NCBI RefSeq assembly: GCF_937926365.1 | Contig: NZ_CALAOH010000052.1 | Coordinates: forward strand, 1-58,150 | Reading direction: 5' to 3' | From: an uncultured Azohydromonas sp. | GTDB lineage: Bacteria > Pseudomonadota > Gammaproteobacteria > Burkholderiales > Burkholderiaceae_C | Length of the DNA: 58,150 nucleotides | In this document: positions 48,509 to 55,690 of the stretch, piece by piece | How positions within the stretch are numbered: the first letter of the stretch is position 1 | Layout: the number at the start of each line of letters is the position of its first letter | Made by a program: the position numbers and the translations under genes | Notes under the pieces: generated by a model | What the model saw: only the letters and a program-made list of their open reading frames with translations | The model's database searches: none | Told to the model about the DNA's origin: nothing

Positions 48509-49790
48509 ATGCCACCTCCATGTCGTAGGCCTTCACTTCCGCCAGCACGCAGTCGCGCCACTCCTTGAACTCCGGGTCGGCGAAGTCGAGCTTTCCGCGC
48601 AACTGCGCGTTGAGCCAGTTGGCGAAGCCGGCGGCGATGCGCTCCGTCACGGTGTCGATGGGCAGCCGCTCTTCCTCGGGCACGCCCGACGCGTCGAGCC
48701 AGCATTTCTCGGCCTCGCCGAGGCGGCATTCAGCATCCTGGCTCCAGCCCTCGGGCAGGTTGCGCAGCTCGGCGGTGAACTGGATGAATTCCTCCACCAG
48801 CAGGTCCACCAACTTGGCGCGGTGCTCTTTTGCTTCCTTGTTCTTTTTGACCTCGACTTCCAGGAACGCACGCAACTGCGGCACCAGCCGGCGGACCTGT
48901 TCCCGGTAACCGAAGACCTTGAACAGGGTTTCCACTCGCAGCAGCGGACGCACGGGCTTACTAAGCCATTTCGGTGGCAGGGAGGCGAGTAGAGGACTGT
49001 CACCTCGGTGTTCAGTATTGAGCTGACCTATGACCTGTGGCTTTGTCCCGCCAAGCTTTCGTATTGCCAGATTGGGATACTCATGTACCGGCTGCTCCGA
49101 AAATCTTCGTTCACGACGCGCCTCCCGTGCAGCCTTCGCTACCTCACCAAAGCGATCCTGCTGAAGCTGCAAATACAGCTGATGAACCAACGAAGCTGGA
49201 TACAGCGGTGCCAATAGGTGGTAGGAGTTTTCACTGAAAACGTCGTCACCAATCAGCCAATAAACCTGCTTAGCTGTCGTATGGGTTGAAGTCTTTCCTC
49301 TCGGCTCGGTCAAGCCTGCAAAAGCAGCCAATAGAGAATTCGCGACGCTCAGGTCATCGCACAGCGCTGCTGCAAGATCTGGATCTCGTTCTTGTGACAA
49401 CTGAAGGAGCGTCTTTCCCCCATATTCCAGTTTCAAGAACTTATAGACATCAAGCGAACCTGCATTACCGACAACATCCAATTCAAACGGATGACGCAGG
49501 CAGTGACTTCCAACAAACGAGATAAGGGGCAAGGACGAAGGGCGAATCAACAAATTCGTGCCCTTTGCGTCTGGATGCATTGGCTTAAGCGAGTGCGTCA
49601 CCGCCTGGAGCTGCGAGACGCGGCGCGCAGCGTCGGCGAGCCAGGTGCCGGGCTGGTACTGCTGGCGCAGCTCGGCGCGTTTGGGGCTGTCATCGGGCAG
49701 GCCGTCGAGCTTGTCCTTGAGCCGGTCGTTCAACCAGCCTGAGACGAGCGAAGCCAGTTCTGCCCGACGCGTTGGTGATGGCGTTGGCAT
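48501..49790 (-). CDS. csy1: Type I-F Cascade large subunit Csy1 (Cas8f)
   Basis: 429 residues from the ATG at 49790; a TTG 57 bases upstream would add an unlikely tail. It recognises the PAM and recruits Cas2-3. 'GTWLADAARRVSQLQAVTHSLKPMHPDAKGTNL', 'DVVGNAGSLDVYKFLKL' and 'NLAIRKLGGTKPQVIGQLNTEHRG' are Csy1 blocks; 'LPEGWSQDAECRLGEAEKCWLD' is near the C-terminus. The central part (about 48990-49560) is much less GC-rich than both ends (two counted 60-base lines are 48% and 45%, against 63-67% near the ends), suggesting a mosaic gene. It has its own upstream control region rather than simple coupling to cas3. Confidence 0.96.
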   Translation of the reverse strand: MPTPSPTRRAELASLVSGWLNDRLKDKLDGLPDDSPKRAELRQQYQPGTWLADAARRVSQLQAVTHSLKPMHPDAKGTNLLIRPSSLPLISFVGSHCLRHPFELDVVGNAGSLDVYKFLKLEYGGKTLLQLSQERDPDLAAALCDDLSVANSLLAAFAGLTEPRGKTSTHTTAKQVYWLIGDDVFSENSYHLLAPLYPASLVHQLYLQLQQDRFGEVAKAAREARRERRFSEQPVHEYPNLAIRKLGGTKPQVIGQLNTEHRGDSPLLASLPPKWLSKPVRPLLRVETLFKVFGYREQVRRLVPQLRAFLEVEVKKNKEAKEHRAKLVDLLVEEFIQFTAELRNLPEGWSQDAECRLGEAEKCWLDASGVPEEERLPIDTVTERIAAGFANWLNAQLRGKLDFADPEFKEWRDCVLAEVKAYDMEVAYE

Positions 49791-49895
49791 GGAGTCCAGT
49801 TCGTCGATGGAGCGGCCTTGGGCCGCGAAACATGGGCTCCGCTGCAACTTCTCGGAGCACCGGTTGGACCTTCACTGCAGGCCCAGGCGTAACGG

Positions 49896-49940
49896 TCAGG
49901 TTTGAGGCAGCACGACTTCCCTCCTGAGATCGTCAGTCAT
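49896..49940 (-). CDS. Possible 14-codon micro-ORF in the csy1 leader
   Basis: ATG at 49940 gives MTDDLRREVVLPQT and TGA. Inside it is a perfect Shine-Dalgarno AGGAGG (also read as two rare Arg codons), followed six bases later by an in-frame GTG that starts a 5-codon ORF. It ends about 105 bases before csy1. It may be a leader peptide or chance. Very uncertain. Confidence 0.15.
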   Translation of the reverse strand: MTDDLRREVVLPQT

Positions 49941-50032
49941 GGTTGTTGAAGTTCAGCCCATACAGGCTGCTGTGCCGCAGTGCTTGCCGACATGTAAGGC
50001 ACTGTATCTGAGTCAAGAGAGGAATTCAACAC

Positions 50033-50062
50033 AGCATAGCTACAAGTCTTGTGGCTCACCAA
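50033..50062 (-). promoter_or_regulatory. Candidate csy1 operon promoter (target of the pseudo-spacer)
   Basis: Minus-strand TTGGTG (50057-50062), 18 bp spacer, TATGCT (50033-50038). The spacer is the stretch matched by the degenerate mini-array's pseudo-spacer. A second candidate lies just downstream: TTGAAT (50024-50029), 17 bp, TACAGT (50001-50006). Neither is a perfect consensus, and the start of transcription is not known. Confidence 0.4.
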
Positions 50063-50083
50063 TCGAACTGAGGGCCTGGTCAG

Positions 50084-50100
50084 GAGATCGGTACGATCTC
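50084..50100. promoter_or_regulatory. Perfect inverted repeat next to the mini-array
   Basis: GAGATCG-GTA-CGATCTC, 7-bp arms, ending at the first degenerate repeat and about 22 bp upstream of the candidate csy1 -35 element. Operator-like; the protein that would bind is unknown. Confidence 0.45.
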
Positions 50101-50180
50101 CCCTCTGCCGCATAGGCAGCTGAGCAAACAAGGCTTGTGGCTTTGGAAGCCTCTTTACTGCCGCATAGGCAGACCAAGCG
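50100..50180 (+). CRISPR. Degenerate two-repeat mini-array between cas3 and csy1 (CreR-like)
   Basis: Two copies of CTGCCGCATAGGCAG (50105-50119 and 50158-50172) reproduce the 5-bp Cas6f hairpin of the main repeat with a GCATA loop. The first copy is followed by CTGAGCAA, a 7/8 match to the main crRNA handle. The copies read in the plus direction, opposite to the main array and cas genes. The outer parts of both repeats are degenerate. Between them is a 25-nt pseudo-spacer (50128-50152). Its first 15 nt equal 50042-50056 except at position 6, and that site lies within a candidate csy1 promoter. Degenerate repeats, a single short spacer and a cas-promoter match are the hallmarks of Cas-regulating RNAs (CreR). 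Confidence 0.65.
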
Positions 50181-50191
50181 AAGTACAGGAC

Positions 50192-53100
50192 TTACACCCC
50201 TGCCTTCGCAAACCCCAGGGCTGGATGAAACCTCCAGCCCTGGGCGTTCCTCGGCACCGTCACCGCCCCATAGCGCAAGGCGCACTCGAACAGGCTCATC
50301 TCCAGCTCCTGCGCCAGCCGCTGCAGCTCCTCCAGGTAGTCCGTGACGCCCCAGGGCGCGATGCCGGGGCCTTGCACGGCCTCGTTCGGCACAGGCTTGT
50401 GTTGCGCCTCATCGACTTCCAGCCAGGGCCGCTCGCGATCGCCCCGCCTGCGCTCATCGACCATCTCCACCAGCGCATAGCGCTCGCCCTCCTCGTCGGG
50501 CATGAGCCGCAGCTCCGCTTCCGGCGCTCCGCTGTCGTCCCTGAAGCGCTGCTGCTGCGGCAGGAAGGCGGTGGTGAGCGCGTCCTGCGGCGGCTCACAC
50601 CACCAGCTCGCGGCGTTGAGCCGGCGCTGCGGCGCTTGCGCCGAGCCGCGTGTCCGCCGTCCTGCCGGCACCGGCGAGGCCGACGCCGGCAGCGTCGGCA
50701 GCACCTCGGCCGCCGTGCGCGCGTGCTCCAGGTCCGCCAGCCGGAGTTGCTGCCGCAGCGGCGCCGCCTCCACGATGCGCGGCCGGGCATCCAGGTGCTC
50801 CACGTCCAGCCCGTCCAGCAACTGCCGCAGGTCGTGGCTTTCCAGGTGGAACTCGCCGTCGTCCCGCTCGTAGCCCGGACGGCAGAAGGCCGCCCGGCCC
50901 GGCTGCTCGAAGTGCCGCAGGTTGTGGCTGAACACGTGCACGTTGGGCTCGCCGCAGGGCCCGGGCTGGTGGCGGCGCACGCGGCCCAGCAGCTGGATGA
51001 GCGAGCGCAGCGACGAAGGTTCGGCCACGGCCCAGCGGTACGAATGGTCTCTTCCGACTTCAGTAACGCTGGTGCCCAGCACGATGAACAGGTGCTCGGC
51101 TTCCGGGTACTCGTCAATGCGCGGGCGCACGTCGGGCCGCTCGAACACTTCCTTGGGCTCATGCCGCTTGAGTGCCGCGTCGAGCTGCTGCTCGATGGCC
51201 GAGCGCACCAGCAGCGGGAACTGCGAGTGGTACACGCACAGGTGGATGCGCAGCCCCTCGGGCGCCCCCAGCCGGTACAGCGCCAGCGCCACCTCGTACA
51301 GCGGCTCGATGTTGGCCATGCGCACCAGGCCAAAGCTCACGCGCTTGCCGCTCCTGGAGTCCGTCTCGGCGTGCCGCCGGTGCAGGGTTTCGGCTGACGC
51401 TAGCACCTGCTTCGCGAAGCCCTCGTAACGTGCCTTGTCGCCGCGGGCCCCGGACAGGTCCAGCCCGATCAGCTCCACCCGGCGCCGCGCCTCGGTAGCC
51501 GCCAGCTTTGCGAGCTGCTGGTACCGGCCGCGTGCGAAAGCTCCGTGCGCCTGCGCGAAGGCCTCGCGCGATGCGCAGTCCGCCTGCACGCGGTCGAACT
51601 CGTCGATCCACAGGCAGCACACCGCCGGCGGTGCGTCGGTGCCGGAGGGACGGTCGCTGCGGTGCCGGCTGAAGTGCTCACGCCCGTGGCGGTAGGCCTC
51701 GAACAGGCCCAACACCAGTGACGGCGGCAGCGTCGCGGAAGAGAGCAGCACGCGGCTGCCCAGCAGCCCGGCCCAGTGCACCAGGCGCGTGAGCGCCGGC
51801 AGATCCTTCAGGCCGAAGTCGTCGGGCTCGTCCAGCACCAGGTCACCGCTGAGCAGGCGCAGCATGGGCGCGATCTGCCGGCCTCCGCGCTGGCTTTCCG
51901 TCGCGGGCGTGAGGTGATCAACGGTGCACACCAGCACCGGCGCCAGCAGCAACTTGCGCGCGTTGGGGTCGCGCAGGACACGGCGCAGCAGCGGATGCCC
52001 GTCCTCGCGGCCTTCGCTGAAGTCCACGTCGGCATCCTCGTCCAGCAGATCCTGCCGCGAGGCCGAGCCAGTCCTCTCGGCCTCGGCCTCGTAGTACTCG
52101 AACAGTTCCCGACTGGCCGCGCCGCCCACGCGGATCGCCAGCTCGTCGTCACCCAACCCCAGCTTGGCGCGCATCTCACGCCCGGTCTGCAGCGTCAGCG
52201 TGCGCAGGCCCATGGCGAAGGCACAGCGCAGGCCCTTCACGGGGTCGGCCAGTGCGTACATCACGCGCGCGTTCGCCAGCGTCTTGCCGCAGCCGGTGGA
52301 GGCCATGTTGACGATGAAGGCACCCTGGCGCCGGCTGCGCTCGCGCAGGCCGGCGGCGAGGTCGGCCGCCTTGTCCTGCCATCTGAAACGCTCCTGGCTC
52401 GCGCGCTGGCGCAGCGCGCGGCACTTGAGCAGGCGCGGCAAAGCCTCGTCGAAGCGCGGCAGCGCGTGGGCAATGTCGCGGCTGACTTTCGCGACGCCGA
52501 TGAGGTGTTCATCGAGCGTCTGGCCGCCACGGCCGTCCTTCACGGTGTTGGCCTGCAGCGGGTAGCCCTTGGGCACTTCCACCCGCTCTGCATCCTTGAT
52601 CTTCAAGCTGGAGTAATGGTGGTCCGCCAGCATCAGCGTCAGCCGCGACAGGTGCATCACGTAGGGCTGGCGCAGCCAGTGGTAATCCGCGCCGCGGTCC
52701 GGGCGCTGCACGAGCTTCAGCAGCCGCTGGGCAATGCGGGCGGCCTGGCGCTGCCAGTGGGGCGTGGTGACGGGCAGGCCGTGCTCGAACTCCCAGTAGC
52801 GCTTGAGCCGCTTCGGGTCGGGGCTTTGAGGAAGCTCGTTCCAGGTGGACTGGATCTTGAACAGCACGTCCTTGAGATCCTGGGCCGCGGCCACCTTGAC
52901 TCTTGAACCCAGTGGTGCGGGGCTGCCGTCGTCTTTCGTGGTCGGCATCACCGGCAGACGGTGGTGCGTGACGACCAGCCAGCCCACGGCCTGCGCCAGC
53001 GGCGCGTTCACCATGGTCGTGAAAGGCGACTGGAAAGCGCTCTCGGGCTGGTCGCACCGCAGACGGTCCTTGCCGAGCCATGCCTCCAGTCGTCCTGCCT

Positions 53101-53626
53101 CGGGGCCCGCCAACCGGGCCAGCCACGTGGCGTCGTCGTCCTCGCCCACGAAAGCCTCGAACAGCCGCAGTGACACCCATTCGTGCCGGTAGTCGTTCCT
53201 GCCGTCCCATCGGCCCTCCAGCCGCTTCTGGAAGGCTGCGCAGGCCTTGCCCAGGTCATGCAGCAGGGCCGCCATCGCGGCCAGCAAGTCGATGTCCTGG
53301 CCGCTGTGCCAGTCGTTCTCGTCCTGCGCGCGCAGCACGTTGCAGCGGGTGGTGTTGGTGGGCACGGCGCCCTGGGCGTTGAAGCGGCTGGCGTCGCCCA
53401 CGGTCCACAGCAGCTCGCTGTGGTCCAGGCCGCGGATCCAGTGGCAGGCAACGGCCGTGTTCTTGCGCGCGGTCTTGCGCAACAGCCGCCGCAGCGTGTC
53501 CAGCCCGTCCTGCGTGATGGGGGTCTGCCACGTGCGCTCGCCGCGGCGCTCGGCGAACTGGTCCAGGATGCGCCGCGTCTCGGTCAGCGCCCGCTTCTCG
53601 CACTGGGAGATCAGCAGCACGTTCAT
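50192..53626 (-). CDS. cas3: Cas2-Cas3 fusion nuclease-helicase, type I-F
   Basis: 1144 residues from the ATG that overlaps the cas1 stop (ATGA); the longer upstream frame is a cas1 shadow. Residues 1-~95 form the Cas2-like domain ('MNVLLISQCEKRALTETRRILDQF'). The HD nuclease follows ('ALLHDLGKA', His 123-Asp 124), then the SF2 helicase: Walker A 'ASTGCGKT' (442-449), motif II 'DEPDD' (599-603), motif III 'SSATLP' (629-634) and motif VI 'QLLGRVRRH'. It degrades targets recruited by the Csy complex and partners Cas1 in spacer capture. The C-terminal domain ends with 'VPRNAQGWRFHPALGF'. All key residues I checked are present, so the system should be active. Confidence 0.97.
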   Translation of the reverse strand: MNVLLISQCEKRALTETRRILDQFAERRGERTWQTPITQDGLDTLRRLLRKTARKNTAVACHWIRGLDHSELLWTVGDASRFNAQGAVPTNTTRCNVLRAQDENDWHSGQDIDLLAAMAALLHDLGKACAAFQKRLEGRWDGRNDYRHEWVSLRLFEAFVGEDDDATWLARLAGPEAGRLEAWLGKDRLRCDQPESAFQSPFTTMVNAPLAQAVGWLVVTHHRLPVMPTTKDDGSPAPLGSRVKVAAAQDLKDVLFKIQSTWNELPQSPDPKRLKRYWEFEHGLPVTTPHWQRQAARIAQRLLKLVQRPDRGADYHWLRQPYVMHLSRLTLMLADHHYSSLKIKDAERVEVPKGYPLQANTVKDGRGGQTLDEHLIGVAKVSRDIAHALPRFDEALPRLLKCRALRQRASQERFRWQDKAADLAAGLRERSRRQGAFIVNMASTGCGKTLANARVMYALADPVKGLRCAFAMGLRTLTLQTGREMRAKLGLGDDELAIRVGGAASRELFEYYEAEAERTGSASRQDLLDEDADVDFSEGREDGHPLLRRVLRDPNARKLLLAPVLVCTVDHLTPATESQRGGRQIAPMLRLLSGDLVLDEPDDFGLKDLPALTRLVHWAGLLGSRVLLSSATLPPSLVLGLFEAYRHGREHFSRHRSDRPSGTDAPPAVCCLWIDEFDRVQADCASREAFAQAHGAFARGRYQQLAKLAATEARRRVELIGLDLSGARGDKARYEGFAKQVLASAETLHRRHAETDSRSGKRVSFGLVRMANIEPLYEVALALYRLGAPEGLRIHLCVYHSQFPLLVRSAIEQQLDAALKRHEPKEVFERPDVRPRIDEYPEAEHLFIVLGTSVTEVGRDHSYRWAVAEPSSLRSLIQLLGRVRRHQPGPCGEPNVHVFSHNLRHFEQPGRAAFCRPGYERDDGEFHLESHDLRQLLDGLDVEHLDARPRIVEAAPLRQQLRLADLEHARTAAEVLPTLPASASPVPAGRRTRGSAQAPQRRLNAASWWCEPPQDALTTAFLPQQQRFRDDSGAPEAELRLMPDEEGERYALVEMVDERRRGDRERPWLEVDEAQHKPVPNEAVQGPGIAPWGVTDYLEELQRLAQELEMSLFECALRYGAVTVPRNAQGWRFHPALGFAKAGV

Positions 53627-54636
53627 TCGGCACTCCCGGGCTGCGACCGCGCTGCCGCCTCCTCGGCCGCCAGGCCGATGCGCTGCGCCGTGTCCTTGAG
53701 CACCTCGATCATGAAATCCAGCGCCGCACTGCGCGTCAGGGCCTCGATGCAGGCGTGGCGGAATTCCTGCTCGGTGTGGCCGCGCATGGCCGAGAGAAAG
53801 GCCTGCGGCAGGATGACCGCGTCCTTCACCAGGTCCGCTACGTCGAACACCAGCCCGCCCTTGCGCGTCTTGCCGTGCAGCACCGCCAGCCCGTGCGGCA
53901 GGCCCAGCACCCACGCGGCGGTGGCGCCCAGGCCATAAGCCAGGTAGTTGCCGTGGTCCAGGAAGCCGTTGGCCGCGTCCTGCCCCTCGCCACGCTTGGC
54001 GCGCGTGAACTCGCCATGTCCCGTGGCCTGCGCCACCAGCCGGTACAGGTGCTTGGTCAACCGTGCCTCCTCGGTCAGCAGCGCGTTGTTGTCCGGCGCG
54101 CCCACGATGGCCGAGCGCGAGGCGTCCAGCAGTGGCTGCAACAGCGCGCCGTCCACGCCGAAGCCCTGGTCCTTCAGGTTCTTGTTGCCGGTCCATTCCT
54201 TCAGCAGCCGCTCCAGCCGCGCAAGCTGGAAGCGCTTGGCCGCGGCCAGCCTCCAGTGCTCATCGAACCAGAAGCGCACCCAGCGCTGCAGGTATTCCGT
54301 GGGACGGTACTCGCTCTGGCCCGGGATCCAGGCCACCTCCAGCGCCTGCTCGGTGCCGGCAAACAGCGGCGTGCCGCCACCACCGCAAAAGCCCAGCATC
54401 ACGCCGGCCTTGGCCAGCTCGCGCACCGCCGCTTGCGTGATGGAAGTGCCCGTGCCCAGCAGCACGGTCGTGGTGTTGGCGATGGGAATGTTCCAGTAGA
54501 GCGACTGCTTGCCCTTTTCCGTCACGTACTCCACACGCCCGCCGTTCACGAGCACGCGGCAGTGCTCCAGGTAATAGATGTTGGCGCGCTTCGAATGCAG
54601 GATCGTCTTCAGGTCGCCGGCGGCGATGTCATCCAT
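53623..54636 (-). CDS. cas1: CRISPR integrase Cas1, type I-F
   Basis: 337 residues from the ATG after a strong ribosome site 'GGGAGG' (7-base spacing). It inserts new spacers with the Cas2-3 fusion. It has the I-F type N-terminus ('KTILHSKRANIYYLEHCRVLVNGGRVEYV') and the metal site residues: Glu in 'NALLTEEARLTKHLY', His in 'GLAVLHGKTRKG' and Asp in 'VFDVADLVKDA'. First gene of the cas operon; the ATGA overlap couples it to cas3. Its upstream region has a palindromic operator-like site. Confidence 0.97.
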   Translation of the reverse strand: MDDIAAGDLKTILHSKRANIYYLEHCRVLVNGGRVEYVTEKGKQSLYWNIPIANTTTVLLGTGTSITQAAVRELAKAGVMLGFCGGGGTPLFAGTEQALEVAWIPGQSEYRPTEYLQRWVRFWFDEHWRLAAAKRFQLARLERLLKEWTGNKNLKDQGFGVDGALLQPLLDASRSAIVGAPDNNALLTEEARLTKHLYRLVAQATGHGEFTRAKRGEGQDAANGFLDHGNYLAYGLGATAAWVLGLPHGLAVLHGKTRKGGLVFDVADLVKDAVILPQAFLSAMRGHTEQEFRHACIEALTRSAALDFMIEVLKDTAQRIGLAAEEAAARSQPGSAE

Positions 54637-54674
54637 GGTCTGGCCTCCCTGACGGGCATGATGCCGGGCCAGGT

Positions 54675-54691
54675 GGCTCACCACGTGAGCC
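54675..54691. promoter_or_regulatory. Palindrome upstream of cas1
   Basis: GGCTCAC-CAC-GTGAGCC, perfect 7-bp arms, centred about 47 bases before the cas1 ATG. The left half with its flanks (GTGGCTCACCA) is repeated at 50051-50061 in the csy1 control region. This suggests one regulator acts on both cas promoters. The remaining 54692-54910 shows no gene. Confidence 0.5.
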
Positions 54692-54910
54692 TGCGCAAGC
54701 TTCGAAGCGTGAAAATGTGGCGGTTCTGAACAGGCAGGCGATGAAGCTTCCCGAGCACGCATGCGGCATGCCGGAAGCGGCTGCGAGCGTGGATGAACCG
54801 CTCGCCATCGAGCCGCTGGGCGTGAAGCACGCTGGATCTGGCGGACCTCGTGCTCACGCACTGAGCCTAGGTCTGGCCGGCGCCATGTCGGCGCCGGTCC
54901 GCACGGTGGC

Positions 54911-55017
54911 TCAGCGCCCGCGAAACACCGCCGCCCTCTTCTCCTGCCACGCCCGCACGCCCTCGCGCAGGTCTTCCGAGGCGTTGACGCGGGCGATGTC
55001 GCGCGCCAGGGCTTGCG
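54911..55017. repeat. Right copy of the 107-bp direct repeat flanking the island
   Basis: This is the 3' end of the intact enoyl-CoA hydratase gene. It is about 83% identical, ungapped, to 39874-39980 in the same orientation. The two copies bracket 15.0 kb containing the whole CRISPR-Cas locus and little else. Confidence 0.85.
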
Positions 55018-55690
55018 TGTCCAGCGCGCCACGGGCGATGCCGTTCAGGTGGCGCTTCATGCCCAGCAGCGCCAGCGGCGCCATGCCGGCCAGGCGCTCG
55101 CACCACGCCTGCCCGGCTTGCGCCAGCTCCTCGGGCCCGACCATGCGGTCCAGGTAGCCCAGCGCCAGCATCTGCCGCGCGTCCAGCTTCTCGGCCGCCA
55201 GCAGGATGCGCCGCGCCACGGGCAGCCCCAGCCGCGCCACGAAGCGCTCCATGCCGCCGCGGTAGAACAGCAGCCCCAGTTGCGCCGCGGGCACGAACAT
55301 CTCCGCCGCCGTGGTGGCGATGCGGAAATCGCAGGCCAGCGCCAGGTCGGTGGCGCCGCCGTACAGGCCGCCGTTGATCACCGCCACCGTCACCGGGCGC
55401 GCGGCCTCCAGCGCCGCGGCCAGCGCCTCGAAACGCTCGGCGGCCGTGGCGATGTGCTCGCCCGCCTCGCCCAGGTTGAAGCCGCTGCAGAAATGCCGTC
55501 CCTGCGCCTGCAGCCGCAGCACCAGCACCTCCTCGCGCGCGTTGACCTCGGCCAGTTGCGCCTGCAGCACGTCCAGATCCGACAGCTCCAGCCGGTTGGC
55601 CACCGCCGGGCGGCGCAGCGTGATGGTGGCGATGGCGCCGTCGATGGCGAGAACGGGCGGCTGGCCGGCGGGTTCGGTGGGCGTAGTCAT
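54911..55690 (-). CDS. Enoyl-CoA hydratase/isomerase family protein
   Basis: 259 residues, normal crotonase length. The oxyanion-hole segments are 'HFCSGFNLGEAGEH' and 'INGGLYGGATDLALACDFRIA'; the latter carries a Gly-rich turn. 'AQLGLLFYRGGMERFVARLG' follows, where the usual catalytic Glu positions are replaced, so it may be an isomerase or other crotonase rather than a classical hydratase. C-terminus 'ALARDIARVNASEDLREGVRAWQEKR' is duplicated as a stump at the far side of the CRISPR island. The gene itself is intact, so the island inserted at, or carried, this 3' end. Confidence 0.88.
   Translation of the reverse strand: MTTPTEPAGQPPVLAIDGAIATITLRRPAVANRLELSDLDVLQAQLAEVNAREEVLVLRLQAQGRHFCSGFNLGEAGEHIATAAERFEALAAALEAARPVTVAVINGGLYGGATDLALACDFRIATTAAEMFVPAAQLGLLFYRGGMERFVARLGLPVARRILLAAEKLDARQMLALGYLDRMVGPEELAQAGQAWCERLAGMAPLALLGMKRHLNGIARGALDTQALARDIARVNASEDLREGVRAWQEKRAAVFRGR

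Noticed and set aside
40019..54636. CRISPR-associated transposon (type I-F3, Tn7-like)
   Set aside because: cas1 and a full cas2-3 are present and no tnsA, tnsB, tnsC or tniQ gene is found; this is a canonical I-F defence locus.
48501..54910. Anti-CRISPR or aca genes inside the locus
   Set aside because: No small helix-turn-helix (Aca-like) or acidic small gene with a good start was found in the cas gaps.
54637..54910. Pseudo-spacer target in the cas1 promoter
   Set aside because: Only GTGGCT of the mini-array's pseudo-spacer matches near the cas1 palindrome; the remaining seed positions disagree, so csy1 is the only supported target.
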